DNA of 64,000 bases from Marinobacterium zhoushanense (lineage in GTDB: Bacteria; Pseudomonadota; Gammaproteobacteria; Pseudomonadales; Balneatricaceae). The notes below the pieces were generated by a model. It ran no database searches. It was not told where the DNA came from and was given only the letters and a program-made list of their open reading frames with translations. The position numbers and the translations under genes were made by a program. Shown in pieces: positions 27,555 to 35,404 of this stretch (within the stretch, counting starts at the first letter, position 1; the number at the start of each line of letters is the position of its first letter). The stretch lies in NCBI RefSeq assembly GCF_014641945.1, contig NZ_BMIJ01000002.1, forward strand, positions 526,091 through 590,090, in the 5' to 3' direction.

Positions 27555-28960
27555 CACGAATCCTCCCTGTCCGGATCCCGGAACAGCACGATCTTGATCG
27601 GTACCGGATCGTCACTCGGGGTGTCGGTAAAGGTACCGATGGCATCGCACCCCTCGGATTGGGAGAAGAACTGACCGAACACTTCGGCTTCGGTACCGAC
27701 GTTTACATCCTGCATAAGGAAGAAGCAGCCGACGGTGTAGATATGCACATCTTCGCTGGTGCCGGTGGTGGTGCCGGTACAATCACCTATCGGCAATACC
27801 AGTTCGCGTCTGCGGCAGGCCTCACCGGCACAGTCTGGGAAATTGGATGCGTATTCATCCAGGTAGTCCTGGTAGTCGAACAGGCCGTCGATACTGGTGC
27901 TGCCGTCCTCGCGTTTGATGACCGGCCTGTTGTTCGCATCGATTCCGTCCAACACCAGCCGATTGGGACTCTGGGGTGTCGGCCCCGCCGGCGTAACGCC
28001 ATTGAAATAGGTGTAGTCGACCACATCCGCCGGCGCCTCGTCCGGGCCAATAGGCCCCTGGTAAAGACCCAGGCGGGTATTCAGCCCCTGCCCCGTTGGC
28101 CCCGACTTGTTACCGGGCTCGGTATCCGCCGCCTCGTCGTCACCGATACTGGCGCAATTGTTGGCCGTGCCAGCCAGAGCCTCACGCAGATCAGAGCCAC
28201 CTGTACCGTCCAGGCGCAACAGGCGGAAGTTACCGGGACCTACATCGGTACCGCTGCCGCCGGCCAGCTTGATCACACTGATATCCGCCAGGCTGGAGAC
28301 ATCGCTTATGCCATCATCGTTATAGCCGAAATAGTCTCCGTCATCCGGGCCGCAGTCATCATCCGGTGTAACTGTGCGACCATCCGGATCACAGCCGCAG
28401 GCCAGGATCGGCAGCAGGTCACAGGTGTATGCATTGAGTCCGATAGGACCGGCAACGGCAGTGGCACTGACCGGCTTTTCGGTCATCCCGAGCACCTGTA
28501 TCAACCAGGCTTCGAGTTCCAGGTCCTGGGCAATGACCCGCACATAAGGCAGTGCATTCGCATCGGGGGTGAATGGGTTCAGCATCTCCGAGAACTCGAC
28601 GATCAACGGCGTACCACTGCTGGCATAGGCTTCGCTCAACTCACCGTTGTCATCCAGGCTGAGGTTGCTCAGGAAGGTGGCCAACGCGGCGGCCTCGGCT
28701 TCGCTATGGATCGTCCCCACCGGGGTGTCATCCGGGAGATCGGCGACCGTACGGGCAGCACTCAAGGCCGCCGCATCCACTGCGTTTTGCAGCCGGGTTT
28801 TACTCAGCAGCATGTGGCCGCCATCCAGGGCCATTGCCGCCATGGCTAACAACGCCAGCATGGCGATCGCTACCAGAACCAGGACCACACCGCGCTGCTG
28901 CTTTCGGGTCGCACCGTTGAGCGCCACCCTTCTCGCTCTGCTGTATGCCGGGCGATTCAT
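27554..28960 (-). CDS. tadG: TadG-like pilus assembly protein
   Basis: A 468-residue protein. The N terminus is basic and then hydrophobic (RGVVLVLVAIAMLALLAMAAMALDGG, residues 23-48), followed by LSKTRLQNAVDAAALSAART, the TadG/TadE-G signature. The periplasmic part is long, acidic and Cys-containing. Residues 180-220 hold a dense run of Asp (DPDGRTVTPDDDCGPDDGD at 191-209) that resembles a calcium-binding loop region. The usual TadG von Willebrand A MIDAS motif (DxSxS) is not obvious, so this is a reduced or diverged form. Confidence 0.85.
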   Translation of the reverse strand: MNRPAYSRARRVALNGATRKQQRGVVLVLVAIAMLALLAMAAMALDGGHMLLSKTRLQNAVDAAALSAARTVADLPDDTPVGTIHSEAEAAALATFLSNLSLDDNGELSEAYASSGTPLIVEFSEMLNPFTPDANALPYVRVIAQDLELEAWLIQVLGMTEKPVSATAVAGPIGLNAYTCDLLPILACGCDPDGRTVTPDDDCGPDDGDYFGYNDDGISDVSSLADISVIKLAGGSGTDVGPGNFRLLRLDGTGGSDLREALAGTANNCASIGDDEAADTEPGNKSGPTGQGLNTRLGLYQGPIGPDEAPADVVDYTYFNGVTPAGPTPQSPNRLVLDGIDANNRPVIKREDGSTSIDGLFDYQDYLDEYASNFPDCAGEACRRRELVLPIGDCTGTTTGTSEDVHIYTVGCFFLMQDVNVGTEAEVFGQFFSQSEGCDAIGTFTDTPSDDPVPIKIVLFRDPDREDS

Positions 28961-29028
28961 CTTCGCCTCCCCCCAGGGCTCGGGGCCTAGCCCCCATACC
29001 CTGATTCGTTCATGGATATTTTCGCTAG

Positions 29029-29301
29029 TCAGTTGCCGATATTGATCTCGATATCACCCTGGATGCCTGACGAACTCTGCGCCTTGCCCCGGTATTCCAA
29101 GATCACCTGTTCCCCCTTATCGCCATTCAGGCGTAAGGGTTTGGGATTGTCGGCGGCGTAGGCATCATAGGTTTGCGCCTGCCGCATCTCCTCCAACGCC
29201 ATCCCCATGGGCTCCGGTGGAGGATTACCAAAGCCGCTGCAACCGGGTACAAACATAAGTCCCAGGGCCAGCGCCATATATTTCCAGTTAAACCTGCTCA
29301 T
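29029..29301 (-). CDS. Small lipoprotein of the Tad locus, uncharacterised
   Basis: A 90-residue exported protein between the secretin and tadG genes. The signal is MSRFNWKYMALALGLMFVPGC, with a cysteine at residue 21 in a lipobox-like setting (V-P-G-C; the proline is unusual). The mature part starts with a Pro-rich linker (NPPPEPMG) and ends in a short region containing VILEYRGKAQ. I do not recognise a family. The position suggests an accessory of the secretin or pilus. I chose ATG 29301, with a GGAG site; another ATG lies at 29316. Confidence 0.7.
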   Translation of the reverse strand: MSRFNWKYMALALGLMFVPGCSGFGNPPPEPMGMALEEMRQAQTYDAYAADNPKPLRLNGDKGEQVILEYRGKAQSSSGIQGDIEINIGN

Positions 29302-29339
29302 GACTCTGCTCTCCATCTTTTGCTCGTCCCTAAGGCGAG

Positions 29340-31004
29340 CTATTCGATGCTGTGGCCAAAGACCGACTCGGTGCCATCGGCGACCGGGAATACGCGGACA
29401 CCGTCATCCCCAGAGATCTCACCGGGCTGACCGACTGCAGCCGCCTCCATACTCTCTTCCGCTGCCGCCTCGGCCGAATCAGGCTCTTCCGCCATGGTGC
29501 TGTCCTGGCGCGCGATCCGCCCCTGGGTACGGCCCAGCAGATAGAACTCCACATCACTGGGCTCGACAAAACCATCGCCCGGCAACTTCAGTCCCTCATT
29601 CTTGAACGGCTTGGCCAGAGTCGGCGTGACCAGAATCACCAGCTCCGATTCGCCCTTTTCGAAACTCTGGCTACGGAATAGTTGACCGAGTACCGGCACA
29701 TCACCCAAGCCCGGGAACTTGCTAACCGCATCGCGGGTGCTTTCGTTGATCAGGCCGGCGATACCGATGGTCTGGCCGTCGCCCAGTTCTACGGTGGAGC
29801 GCGCACTGCGTTTGGTCAGCGCGGGTACGAAGAACACACTATTGCTGACGGTGTTGTTGACCGAGTTCAAACTGGTCAACTCAGTTACCGACACGTTGAG
29901 ACTCAGGTTGATGGTGCCGGAATCGAGCACAATCGGGATAAACTTCAATCCAACACCAAATTCCTTGAACTCAATGGTGATGCCGTCTTCATTGGGCACC
30001 GGGATCGGAAACTCGCCACCGGAGAGGAACTCCGCCTCCTGTCCGGTCAGCGTGGTCAGGGTCGGCTCCGCCAGCACCTTGGCGCTGCCGTTCTCTTTAG
30101 CGGCGTCAAAGAAGATCCGAAATAGCAGGTTACTGTCCAGGTAGCTGGCAAAGAGTCCTTTGTCGGCGATCGTGACGTCGCTCGGCTTAAACTCATCGAT
30201 AGCCGGACCCACCAGCCCGTTTTTCGGATCCCCAAACACCGACTCTAACAAGCCCTCGGTACCAAATTGGGCATCAGGGAAGGTCGCGCCTCCGCTGACA
30301 CCGCCGATCCCCCAATGATCGCCCGCATGCAGCGCATGGAACTTGATACCAAGGCGACGCATTACGCTGCGCGACATCTCGGCCACGGTGACCTTCAGCA
30401 TCACCTGCTGGGAGCCACCGACCTTGAGCAGATTGACCACTTCACCAATCTGGGTAGCGCCCTCCTCAGCAGGTTTCTGCAGGAAACTGTCTGCCAGGCG
30501 TACCGCCATATCCATGGTGCCAACATTGGTCACTTCACCGCTGAGCAATATCGACCCCTGAGAGGAGTTGACCTTGATCCGCTCGTTCGGCGCCATCTCA
30601 TACAGCTTCGCTTTCAGGCTGTTAATATCCGGCGTCACCTCCACGTCGATGGAGGCCGTCAGGTGATTGTTTTTGTCCCAGAGCAGCACATTGGTCGTGC
30701 CGATCCCCTTACCCAGCACGTAGATCTGCTGGGAGCGCATCACCAGGATATCGGCCACCTCCTTATTCCCGATCGATACCTTGTGTACCGGGCCATTCAA
30801 CTGCACGACCTTCGATTTGTAGAGCGGCACCGAGAAGTGCTGCACCATCGTATCGGCGTCGGTTTCAACGGCTGTTGCCGCATTCGCCTCTCGACCGAAC
30901 AATACCGCCAGCAACAGAAGCATAAGGGCAACCGGTAGCAGGAACGCCTGCCAACCATCACCTGCCTCCACTCTGGCTCTAATGGGTTCTGTACGCTTAG
31001 CCAT
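29340..31004 (-). CDS. rcpA: Tad outer membrane secretin RcpA (CpaC)
   Basis: A 554-residue secretin. A signal region is present within the first 45 residues (hydrophobic FLLPVALMLLLLAVLF, ending EANA). The N-terminal domain includes FSVPLYKSKVVQLNGPVHKVSIGNKEVADI, typical of RcpA/CpaC, followed by a BON-like stretch (SSQGSILLSGEVTNVGTMDMAVRLADSF). The secretin core ends GLGDVPVLGQLFRSQSFEKGESELVILVTP, as in the family. It forms the outer membrane channel for the Flp pilus. It lies after rcpC in transcription order. Confidence 0.94.
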   Translation of the reverse strand: MAKRTEPIRARVEAGDGWQAFLLPVALMLLLLAVLFGREANAATAVETDADTMVQHFSVPLYKSKVVQLNGPVHKVSIGNKEVADILVMRSQQIYVLGKGIGTTNVLLWDKNNHLTASIDVEVTPDINSLKAKLYEMAPNERIKVNSSQGSILLSGEVTNVGTMDMAVRLADSFLQKPAEEGATQIGEVVNLLKVGGSQQVMLKVTVAEMSRSVMRRLGIKFHALHAGDHWGIGGVSGGATFPDAQFGTEGLLESVFGDPKNGLVGPAIDEFKPSDVTIADKGLFASYLDSNLLFRIFFDAAKENGSAKVLAEPTLTTLTGQEAEFLSGGEFPIPVPNEDGITIEFKEFGVGLKFIPIVLDSGTINLSLNVSVTELTSLNSVNNTVSNSVFFVPALTKRSARSTVELGDGQTIGIAGLINESTRDAVSKFPGLGDVPVLGQLFRSQSFEKGESELVILVTPTLAKPFKNEGLKLPGDGFVEPSDVEFYLLGRTQGRIARQDSTMAEEPDSAEAAAEESMEAAAVGQPGEISGDDGVRVFPVADGTESVFGHSIE

Positions 31005-31064
31005 GATCCATTCTCCTCGCTCGCTGTCCGATCTTTGGCTGCCGTAACTACCGGCGCTCCAGAA

Positions 31065-31871
31065 CTACATCGGAACCCGTTTGCGCTCCCACTCCACACC
31101 CTTGATCACGATCACAGATGGCGGAGCGCTGTAAGTACTTGTCTGTTTTTTCTTCACCGGCTCAGGCTTGGCTGCGGGTGCAACCGGCGCCGGCTCGATC
31201 GCCTGAGCGACTGTGTCTTCGCTGAGCGGGTTTCGCAGCGTCAGCTGAATCCGCCCTTCGTCGCGTGCCTTGGCCAACTCCTCCGACTCTTTCGGTGTCA
31301 ACTCCAGCGTCACCGCACGTACGACAATCGGATCGTTCTTGTCGGTGCGCGCTTTCTGATCCACCGCAAGCACCTTGATATCCTTCAACACGGTACGCGC
31401 CTTGACGCTCTGCCCCTCGTTCTTGGTGGCAATGACATCCACATGGTTTCCGGGCAGCAGGAAACCAGCCACCCCGACCACGTCATTGACGCGAACGGTA
31501 AAGGCTCGTTTTTCTGGGTCGATCAGGGCGGCCAGTGTCGCGCCCTCCTGGTGATCGCTGAGTCGTTCCATGCGCACGACATCGTCGACGAGGATATCCT
31601 GTATCGGCACCTTCCCCTCAATCTCGGCGGGATCGGCGATACTGTTCGCCGGTACCAGCTCTTCCGGCATCAACTTTATCTTCAAATGGCGTCTCTCGAT
31701 CGGCTGACCGTAGGGGATATCCATCGCCGCATAGACGACCGGCTGCCCCTCCGCGGCTACCGCAGCGTCGCCTGGTAACTGATGTTTCAACCAAGAGTTG
31801 GCATAGATAGCGGCTCCCGCGGCGAACAACACCGACAGGACCAAAAGTAGAAAAGTTCTGCCCTTAAACAT
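31065..31871 (-). CDS. rcpC: Flp pilus assembly protein RcpC (CpaB)
   Basis: A 268-residue protein anchored by an N-terminal hydrophobic segment (TFLLLVLSVLFAAGAAIYA, residues 6-24), followed by an SAF/CpaB domain (VVYAAMDIPYGQPIERRHLK) and the GFLLPGNHVDVIAT block. RcpC is associated with the secretin and with pilin stability. I chose ATG 31871, because the GGAGG site has a proper 7-base spacing to it; the ATG at 31877 is too close. The start overlaps the end of the AAA+ gene by 8 bases. Confidence 0.92.
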   Translation of the reverse strand: MFKGRTFLLLVLSVLFAAGAAIYANSWLKHQLPGDAAVAAEGQPVVYAAMDIPYGQPIERRHLKIKLMPEELVPANSIADPAEIEGKVPIQDILVDDVVRMERLSDHQEGATLAALIDPEKRAFTVRVNDVVGVAGFLLPGNHVDVIATKNEGQSVKARTVLKDIKVLAVDQKARTDKNDPIVVRAVTLELTPKESEELAKARDEGRIQLTLRNPLSEDTVAQAIEPAPVAPAAKPEPVKKKQTSTYSAPPSVIVIKGVEWERKRVPM

Positions 31872-33282
31872 GATCATTCCTCCCCCTGGCGGCAGGACTT
31901 GGTGACATCTCCACTTCGGCATCGAGACTGACGAAGTAGTTGTTCCAGGCCCAGGTCAGAGCTTGAGCATCAAGTGAAGCGGCATCGCCGCCAAGGTAAA
32001 GCACGCGGTCCTGTGCCATACCCAACAGGTCGCGGGGATGACAGGGACGAAGCGCAACATCGCGCTGCGCATGCAATTCAGTGATAGCGAAATCGAGCAG
32101 CAAGGGATCGAACCCGATCCCCTTCTCCGCGCATACCTGCCGCCATATCTCGCCATACTCATCCGGCTGCAGATAGCCAAAATAGATCTTGTAGCCGATA
32201 CGCCGCAGGAAGGCCTCGTCGGCCAGCTCCAGCGGATTGATGTTGGATGAGAACACCAGAATCTGATCAAAGGGGGTCTGGAAATGTCGCCCCGCGCCCA
32301 GGGTCAGGTAGTCCTTTTTCTCCTCCATCGGCACAATCCAACGGTTGAATATCTCCATCGGTGTGGCACGCTGGCGCCCCATATCATCGATGATGAAGAT
32401 GCCATTGTTAGCTTTCAGTTGCAGCGGCGCCTGGTACTCCTTGGTCACCGGATTGAAATGTATCTCCAGCATATCCATCCCCAGCTCACCACCGGTCACC
32501 ACTCGCGGGCGGCGGCAGTTAACAAAGCGGGCATCATAGCCCTGGTCGAACAAAAGGCTCGGGGTGTGGATAGATTCTTCGATCGGTTGATGCAGCAGCG
32601 GGTCAAATAGCGACACCACCTGCTCATTCACCGAGATCGCATAGGGGATCAGGCAACTGTCTTCGAACAGCCCCGTCAGTTTCTGAGTAATGTAGGTTTT
32701 ACCCGTACCCGCCGGACCATAGATAAATATTGCACGCCCGGAGTTCATCGCCGGGCCGAGCTGCTCACGTAGAGATTTACGCAGCACGATATGCTCAAAC
32801 AGGCCGTTCAGCGACGCGGCTGTCACCTTGCAGCCATGCACCGTTTGTATCTGCACCAGCTCGCGATAACGTTCAATCGGCACAGGGGCAGGCCCCAGAT
32901 AACCGCTTCGGGCTAAGGCATCGATGGCCGTTTCCCGCCCGCGCTGGGTCAGGCTATAGCTGAGTTCCCTTTTGTCGAATCCCTGACCGTGCACGTCGAT
33001 CATGACCTCCTTGCGCAGGAACTCGATCAACTCTTCAAGCACAGGACCGGCTAGCGCGGTGCGCTGCATCAGTTGTTTGGAAGTCAACATCCCGGCATCG
33101 TACAGATGCTTGATCAATAGCTCAGTCAGGAAATGGCGACTTAGACCGGTATCGGCCAGCGTTAGTGGTCGTGGTGCCAGCCTGCGCAGCCGATCTGTTT
33201 CGGCATGCCGTGCCTGCTCTGACTGCGGTCCAGGCGGTGCCAGGGTCTCGGCAGTTGTTGAATTATTCATTGGACTATTCAT
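31864..33282 (-). CDS. AAA+ ATPase with winged-helix-like N terminus, embedded in the Tad locus
   Basis: A 472-residue protein. Residues 45-125 are helical and look like a winged helix (LLIKHLYDAGMLTSKQLMQRTAL, VLEELIEFLRKEVMIDVHG). The AAA+ core follows: Walker A GPAGTGKT at 189-196, Walker B IFIIDD at 295-300, a sensor-1-like FSSNIN at 344-349 and an arginine pair at 360-361. It is not TadA, TadZ or a typical MoxR. The gene overlaps tadV upstream (ATGA) and rcpC downstream, so it is translated with them. I infer a remodelling or regulatory role for pilus assembly. No signal peptide or membrane segment is seen, so it should be cytoplasmic. Confidence 0.85.
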   Translation of the reverse strand: MNSPMNNSTTAETLAPPGPQSEQARHAETDRLRRLAPRPLTLADTGLSRHFLTELLIKHLYDAGMLTSKQLMQRTALAGPVLEELIEFLRKEVMIDVHGQGFDKRELSYSLTQRGRETAIDALARSGYLGPAPVPIERYRELVQIQTVHGCKVTAASLNGLFEHIVLRKSLREQLGPAMNSGRAIFIYGPAGTGKTYITQKLTGLFEDSCLIPYAISVNEQVVSLFDPLLHQPIEESIHTPSLLFDQGYDARFVNCRRPRVVTGGELGMDMLEIHFNPVTKEYQAPLQLKANNGIFIIDDMGRQRATPMEIFNRWIVPMEEKKDYLTLGAGRHFQTPFDQILVFSSNINPLELADEAFLRRIGYKIYFGYLQPDEYGEIWRQVCAEKGIGFDPLLLDFAITELHAQRDVALRPCHPRDLLGMAQDRVLYLGGDAASLDAQALTWAWNNYFVSLDAEVEMSPSPAARGRNDHV

Positions 33283-33860
33283 TGTGCTCCCCCCAACGCC
33301 TGGAGCTGCAACCCGATCTGCGTGGTCAGGTGATAGAACTCCAGCTTACCTATGAGCCCTTGGTGAAGCAGGACGCCTATTGCAATTGCTGAAGAGAAAG
33401 GAAACCGGTGGCGGGCTACTGAGCCGGGCTCAGCCGGCACCAGCGTGCGCGCGGCAAGCATGACCATATATCGGCGGTACAAGCTGGCCAACTCACCGCT
33501 ACGCAGGATTAGGTACAGAGCAACACATCCCCCCACCACCAGAGCAACACAAGCCGCGGTCATTGCGGCCATCGGACCTATAAAGCTGCCGGCAGCAGCC
33601 ATCAACTTGACATCCCCGGCTCCCATGCCCCCCATTAGATAGAAGGGCAGGAGGACAGCCAGGCCAACCCCTGCCCCTTTTAGCCCTATCATCAATCCAT
33701 CGACATGGAGGAACACGTACTGCAGTACTAGACCAGCCAACAGCGAACTGTAAGTCAGCCAATTGGGAATGCGGTTGCGGCGCCAATCCTTGACCACCGC
33801 CAAAAGCAAAATCAGCAGTAATAGGAGTGTGGAGCCATCGTAGGTATAGAATGACAACAT
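33279..33860 (-). CDS. tadV: Prepilin peptidase TadV (CpaA), A24 family
   Basis: A 193-residue polytopic aspartyl protease. It has the GxGD active-site motif in GGMGAGDVKLMAAAG, and an earlier aspartate in VVKDWRRNRIPNWLTY, the typical pair of the A24 family. It lacks the N-terminal methylase domain of PilD, as do TadV/CpaA proteins. It should cleave the Flp prepilin and the TadE/F pseudopilins. The stop overlaps the AAA+ gene start. Confidence 0.93.
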   Translation of the reverse strand: MLSFYTYDGSTLLLLLILLLAVVKDWRRNRIPNWLTYSSLLAGLVLQYVFLHVDGLMIGLKGAGVGLAVLLPFYLMGGMGAGDVKLMAAAGSFIGPMAAMTAACVALVVGGCVALYLILRSGELASLYRRYMVMLAARTLVPAEPGSVARHRFPFSSAIAIGVLLHQGLIGKLEFYHLTTQIGLQLQALGGAQ

Positions 33861-33920
33861 ACTGAATCTCCCCTCTTACTGCCGATCCGGCCATTAACTT
33901 AACGCGAATACCCTGGCGAA

Positions 33921-34130
33921 CTAGCAAGCACCACGTGCCGCGCCACCAGCAGCACCCGCTTCGATAACGTCAGCGAGATACTGGATCGTCATGCCGACTT
34001 CACAACCCAAGTCCGTAAACGCCAAGATGACCGCAGCAGCCACGAGACTACCTGCTACTGCATACTCCACCGTGGTAAGCCCTTCATCCTCCTTGAAGAA
34101 GCCGATCATTTTCTGAGTGATTACGTTCAT
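33921..34130 (-). CDS. flp: Flp family type IVb pilin
   Basis: A 69-residue prepilin. The leader ends in DEG and the mature chain begins LTTVEYAVAGSLVAA, with the conserved Glu at +5 followed by Tyr, the Flp signature. It is the pilus subunit, cut by TadV. The ATG at 34130 comes after a GAGGG site; the longer frame upstream is not needed. The C-terminal part has two cysteines (C43 and the last residue, C69), which could form a disulfide; this is not common in Flp pilins. Confidence 0.92.
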   Translation of the reverse strand: MNVITQKMIGFFKEDEGLTTVEYAVAGSLVAAAVILAFTDLGCEVGMTIQYLADVIEAGAAGGAARGAC

Positions 34131-34361
34131 TGTTCCGCCCTCTTTGATTGAGCCTTTCAAGGCCGAATGTTCCGCCTCGAGCGCTTCACAGCGGGTCGTC
34201 ACACGGTACGTGGTTGACTATAGGCAGGGGAAAAAGGGGGAGCTGGGACTATCTTGCAGGAAAAGTAGGATTATTTTGATCAGTGCTGTAACAGTGGCGA
34301 TACAGCCTGCAGCGTCGATGAAGGTAAATCGCCTATTTGTGGCTTATCCATGAAAAGAAAG

Positions 34362-34383
34362 ACATTTGCACCTGCACAAATGT
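34362..34383. promoter_or_regulatory. Palindrome upstream of the receiver-AraC regulator
   Basis: ACATTTG (34362-34368) and CAAATGT (34377-34383) flank an 8-base core. It covers the expected -35 region of the CTACACT promoter at 34397. It could be an operator for the adjacent regulator or a different factor. It lies in the 354-base gap between flp and the regulator. Confidence 0.45.
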
Positions 34384-34396
34384 TAAGAAACTTTAA

Positions 34397-34403
34397 CTAC
34401 ACT
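34397..34403 (+). promoter_or_regulatory. SigmaS-type -10 box (CTACACT) before the Tad regulator
   Basis: CTACACT inside the 13-base string ACTACACTGAAAC, which also occurs before prkA at 55075. CTAYACT is the extended -10 preferred by RpoS. No good -35 is seen, as is usual for RpoS promoters. The leader would be about 75 bases. Confidence 0.45.
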
Positions 34404-34484
34404 GAAACCTGATCATCATGGATGTAACGCCAGACGGACCTACTCCAGCATTTTAACAATAATGAAAGTGGGAGTTAGCTCGTT

Positions 34485-35381
34485 ATGTCTCAGCTCTGTA
34501 AGTCGATGATGCTTTGGATCGACCTGCGCAGTTCAGAGCGCTCTGTTACTCTGCTAGAACAGTTCAATGACGCATTCCGAATTGAAATATTAGACCCTAA
34601 CAATCCGATTTTCGATTATCGCGAACTATCACCCTGCGCCATCTGTTTCGATTTTGACTACCCCGATATGCATGGGCTTACACTGATGCGTGAACTGCAC
34701 GAGCGGTATCCGCTGCTGCCTATCATCATGATGACTGAGCAGCACTCGGAGTCACTTATCGTTTGGGCATTGAGAGTCAGGGTGTGGGAGATACTGCTCA
34801 AACCCATGCCACGCTCTGCGGCAGAATATCAGATCAGCGCGATCGCCAGCCGCATAGACGAGGTCGCCCGAAACCCCTTAGCGTTGAGCGCCGCCAGCCC
34901 CATGTTGCGGTTACCGGAGGAGTCGCGTTTTTACGGCAGCAACGCCGAAACCAGAGCGGTGCATCCGGCATTATCGTATATGCAGCTGCATCTTGGGGAG
35001 CACATTACCGAGGAGCAGTTGGCCAAGTTCTGCAACATGCGCCCTCTGCCGTTCAGCCGCATGTTCAAGAAAGCCTATGACGTAACCTTCCAGGAGATGC
35101 TGCAACAGCTGAGGATGAAAGAGGCCACCCGGCTGCTGGAGAACCCCGATCTGCAGATACTCGATGTGGCACTAACCGTCGGTTACCGTGACCACTCCTA
35201 TTTTTGCCGGGTATTCAAAAAGTATATGGGCGTAACACCCAAAACCTACCAGGAGCAGCTGCACTGCCAAAGCGTAGAGGCCCAGGAGCGGGAGAGGGAG
35301 GTCAAGCTATACGCCGTCGCCAACCTCAGTCCGCCCATCGACTCCGCATCAAATAGCTGGGCTCGCCAACGCACGCTCTGA
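34485..35381 (+). CDS. Response regulator with receiver and AraC-type DNA-binding domains
   Basis: A 298-residue regulator divergent from the tad operon. Residues 8-115 form a receiver-like domain: candidate phosphoacceptor D56 in CFDFDYPDMHG, T84 and K106 (LLKP) at the expected places, and only D13 in place of the usual acidic pair. Residues 160-260 hold an AraC-type double helix-turn-helix (EEQLAKFCNMRPLPFSRMFKK, then LDVALTVGYRDHSYFCRVFKKYMGVTPKTY). No histidine kinase is near. Location suggests that it controls the pilus genes. A GGGAG site lies upstream of the ATG. Confidence 0.88.
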   Translation: MSQLCKSMMLWIDLRSSERSVTLLEQFNDAFRIEILDPNNPIFDYRELSPCAICFDFDYPDMHGLTLMRELHERYPLLPIIMMTEQHSESLIVWALRVRVWEILLKPMPRSAAEYQISAIASRIDEVARNPLALSAASPMLRLPEESRFYGSNAETRAVHPALSYMQLHLGEHITEEQLAKFCNMRPLPFSRMFKKAYDVTFQEMLQQLRMKEATRLLENPDLQILDVALTVGYRDHSYFCRVFKKYMGVTPKTYQEQLHCQSVEAQEREREVKLYAVANLSPPIDSASNSWARQRTL

Positions 35382-35404
35382 TAAGTGCAGCGGTGGCATC
35401 ATAC

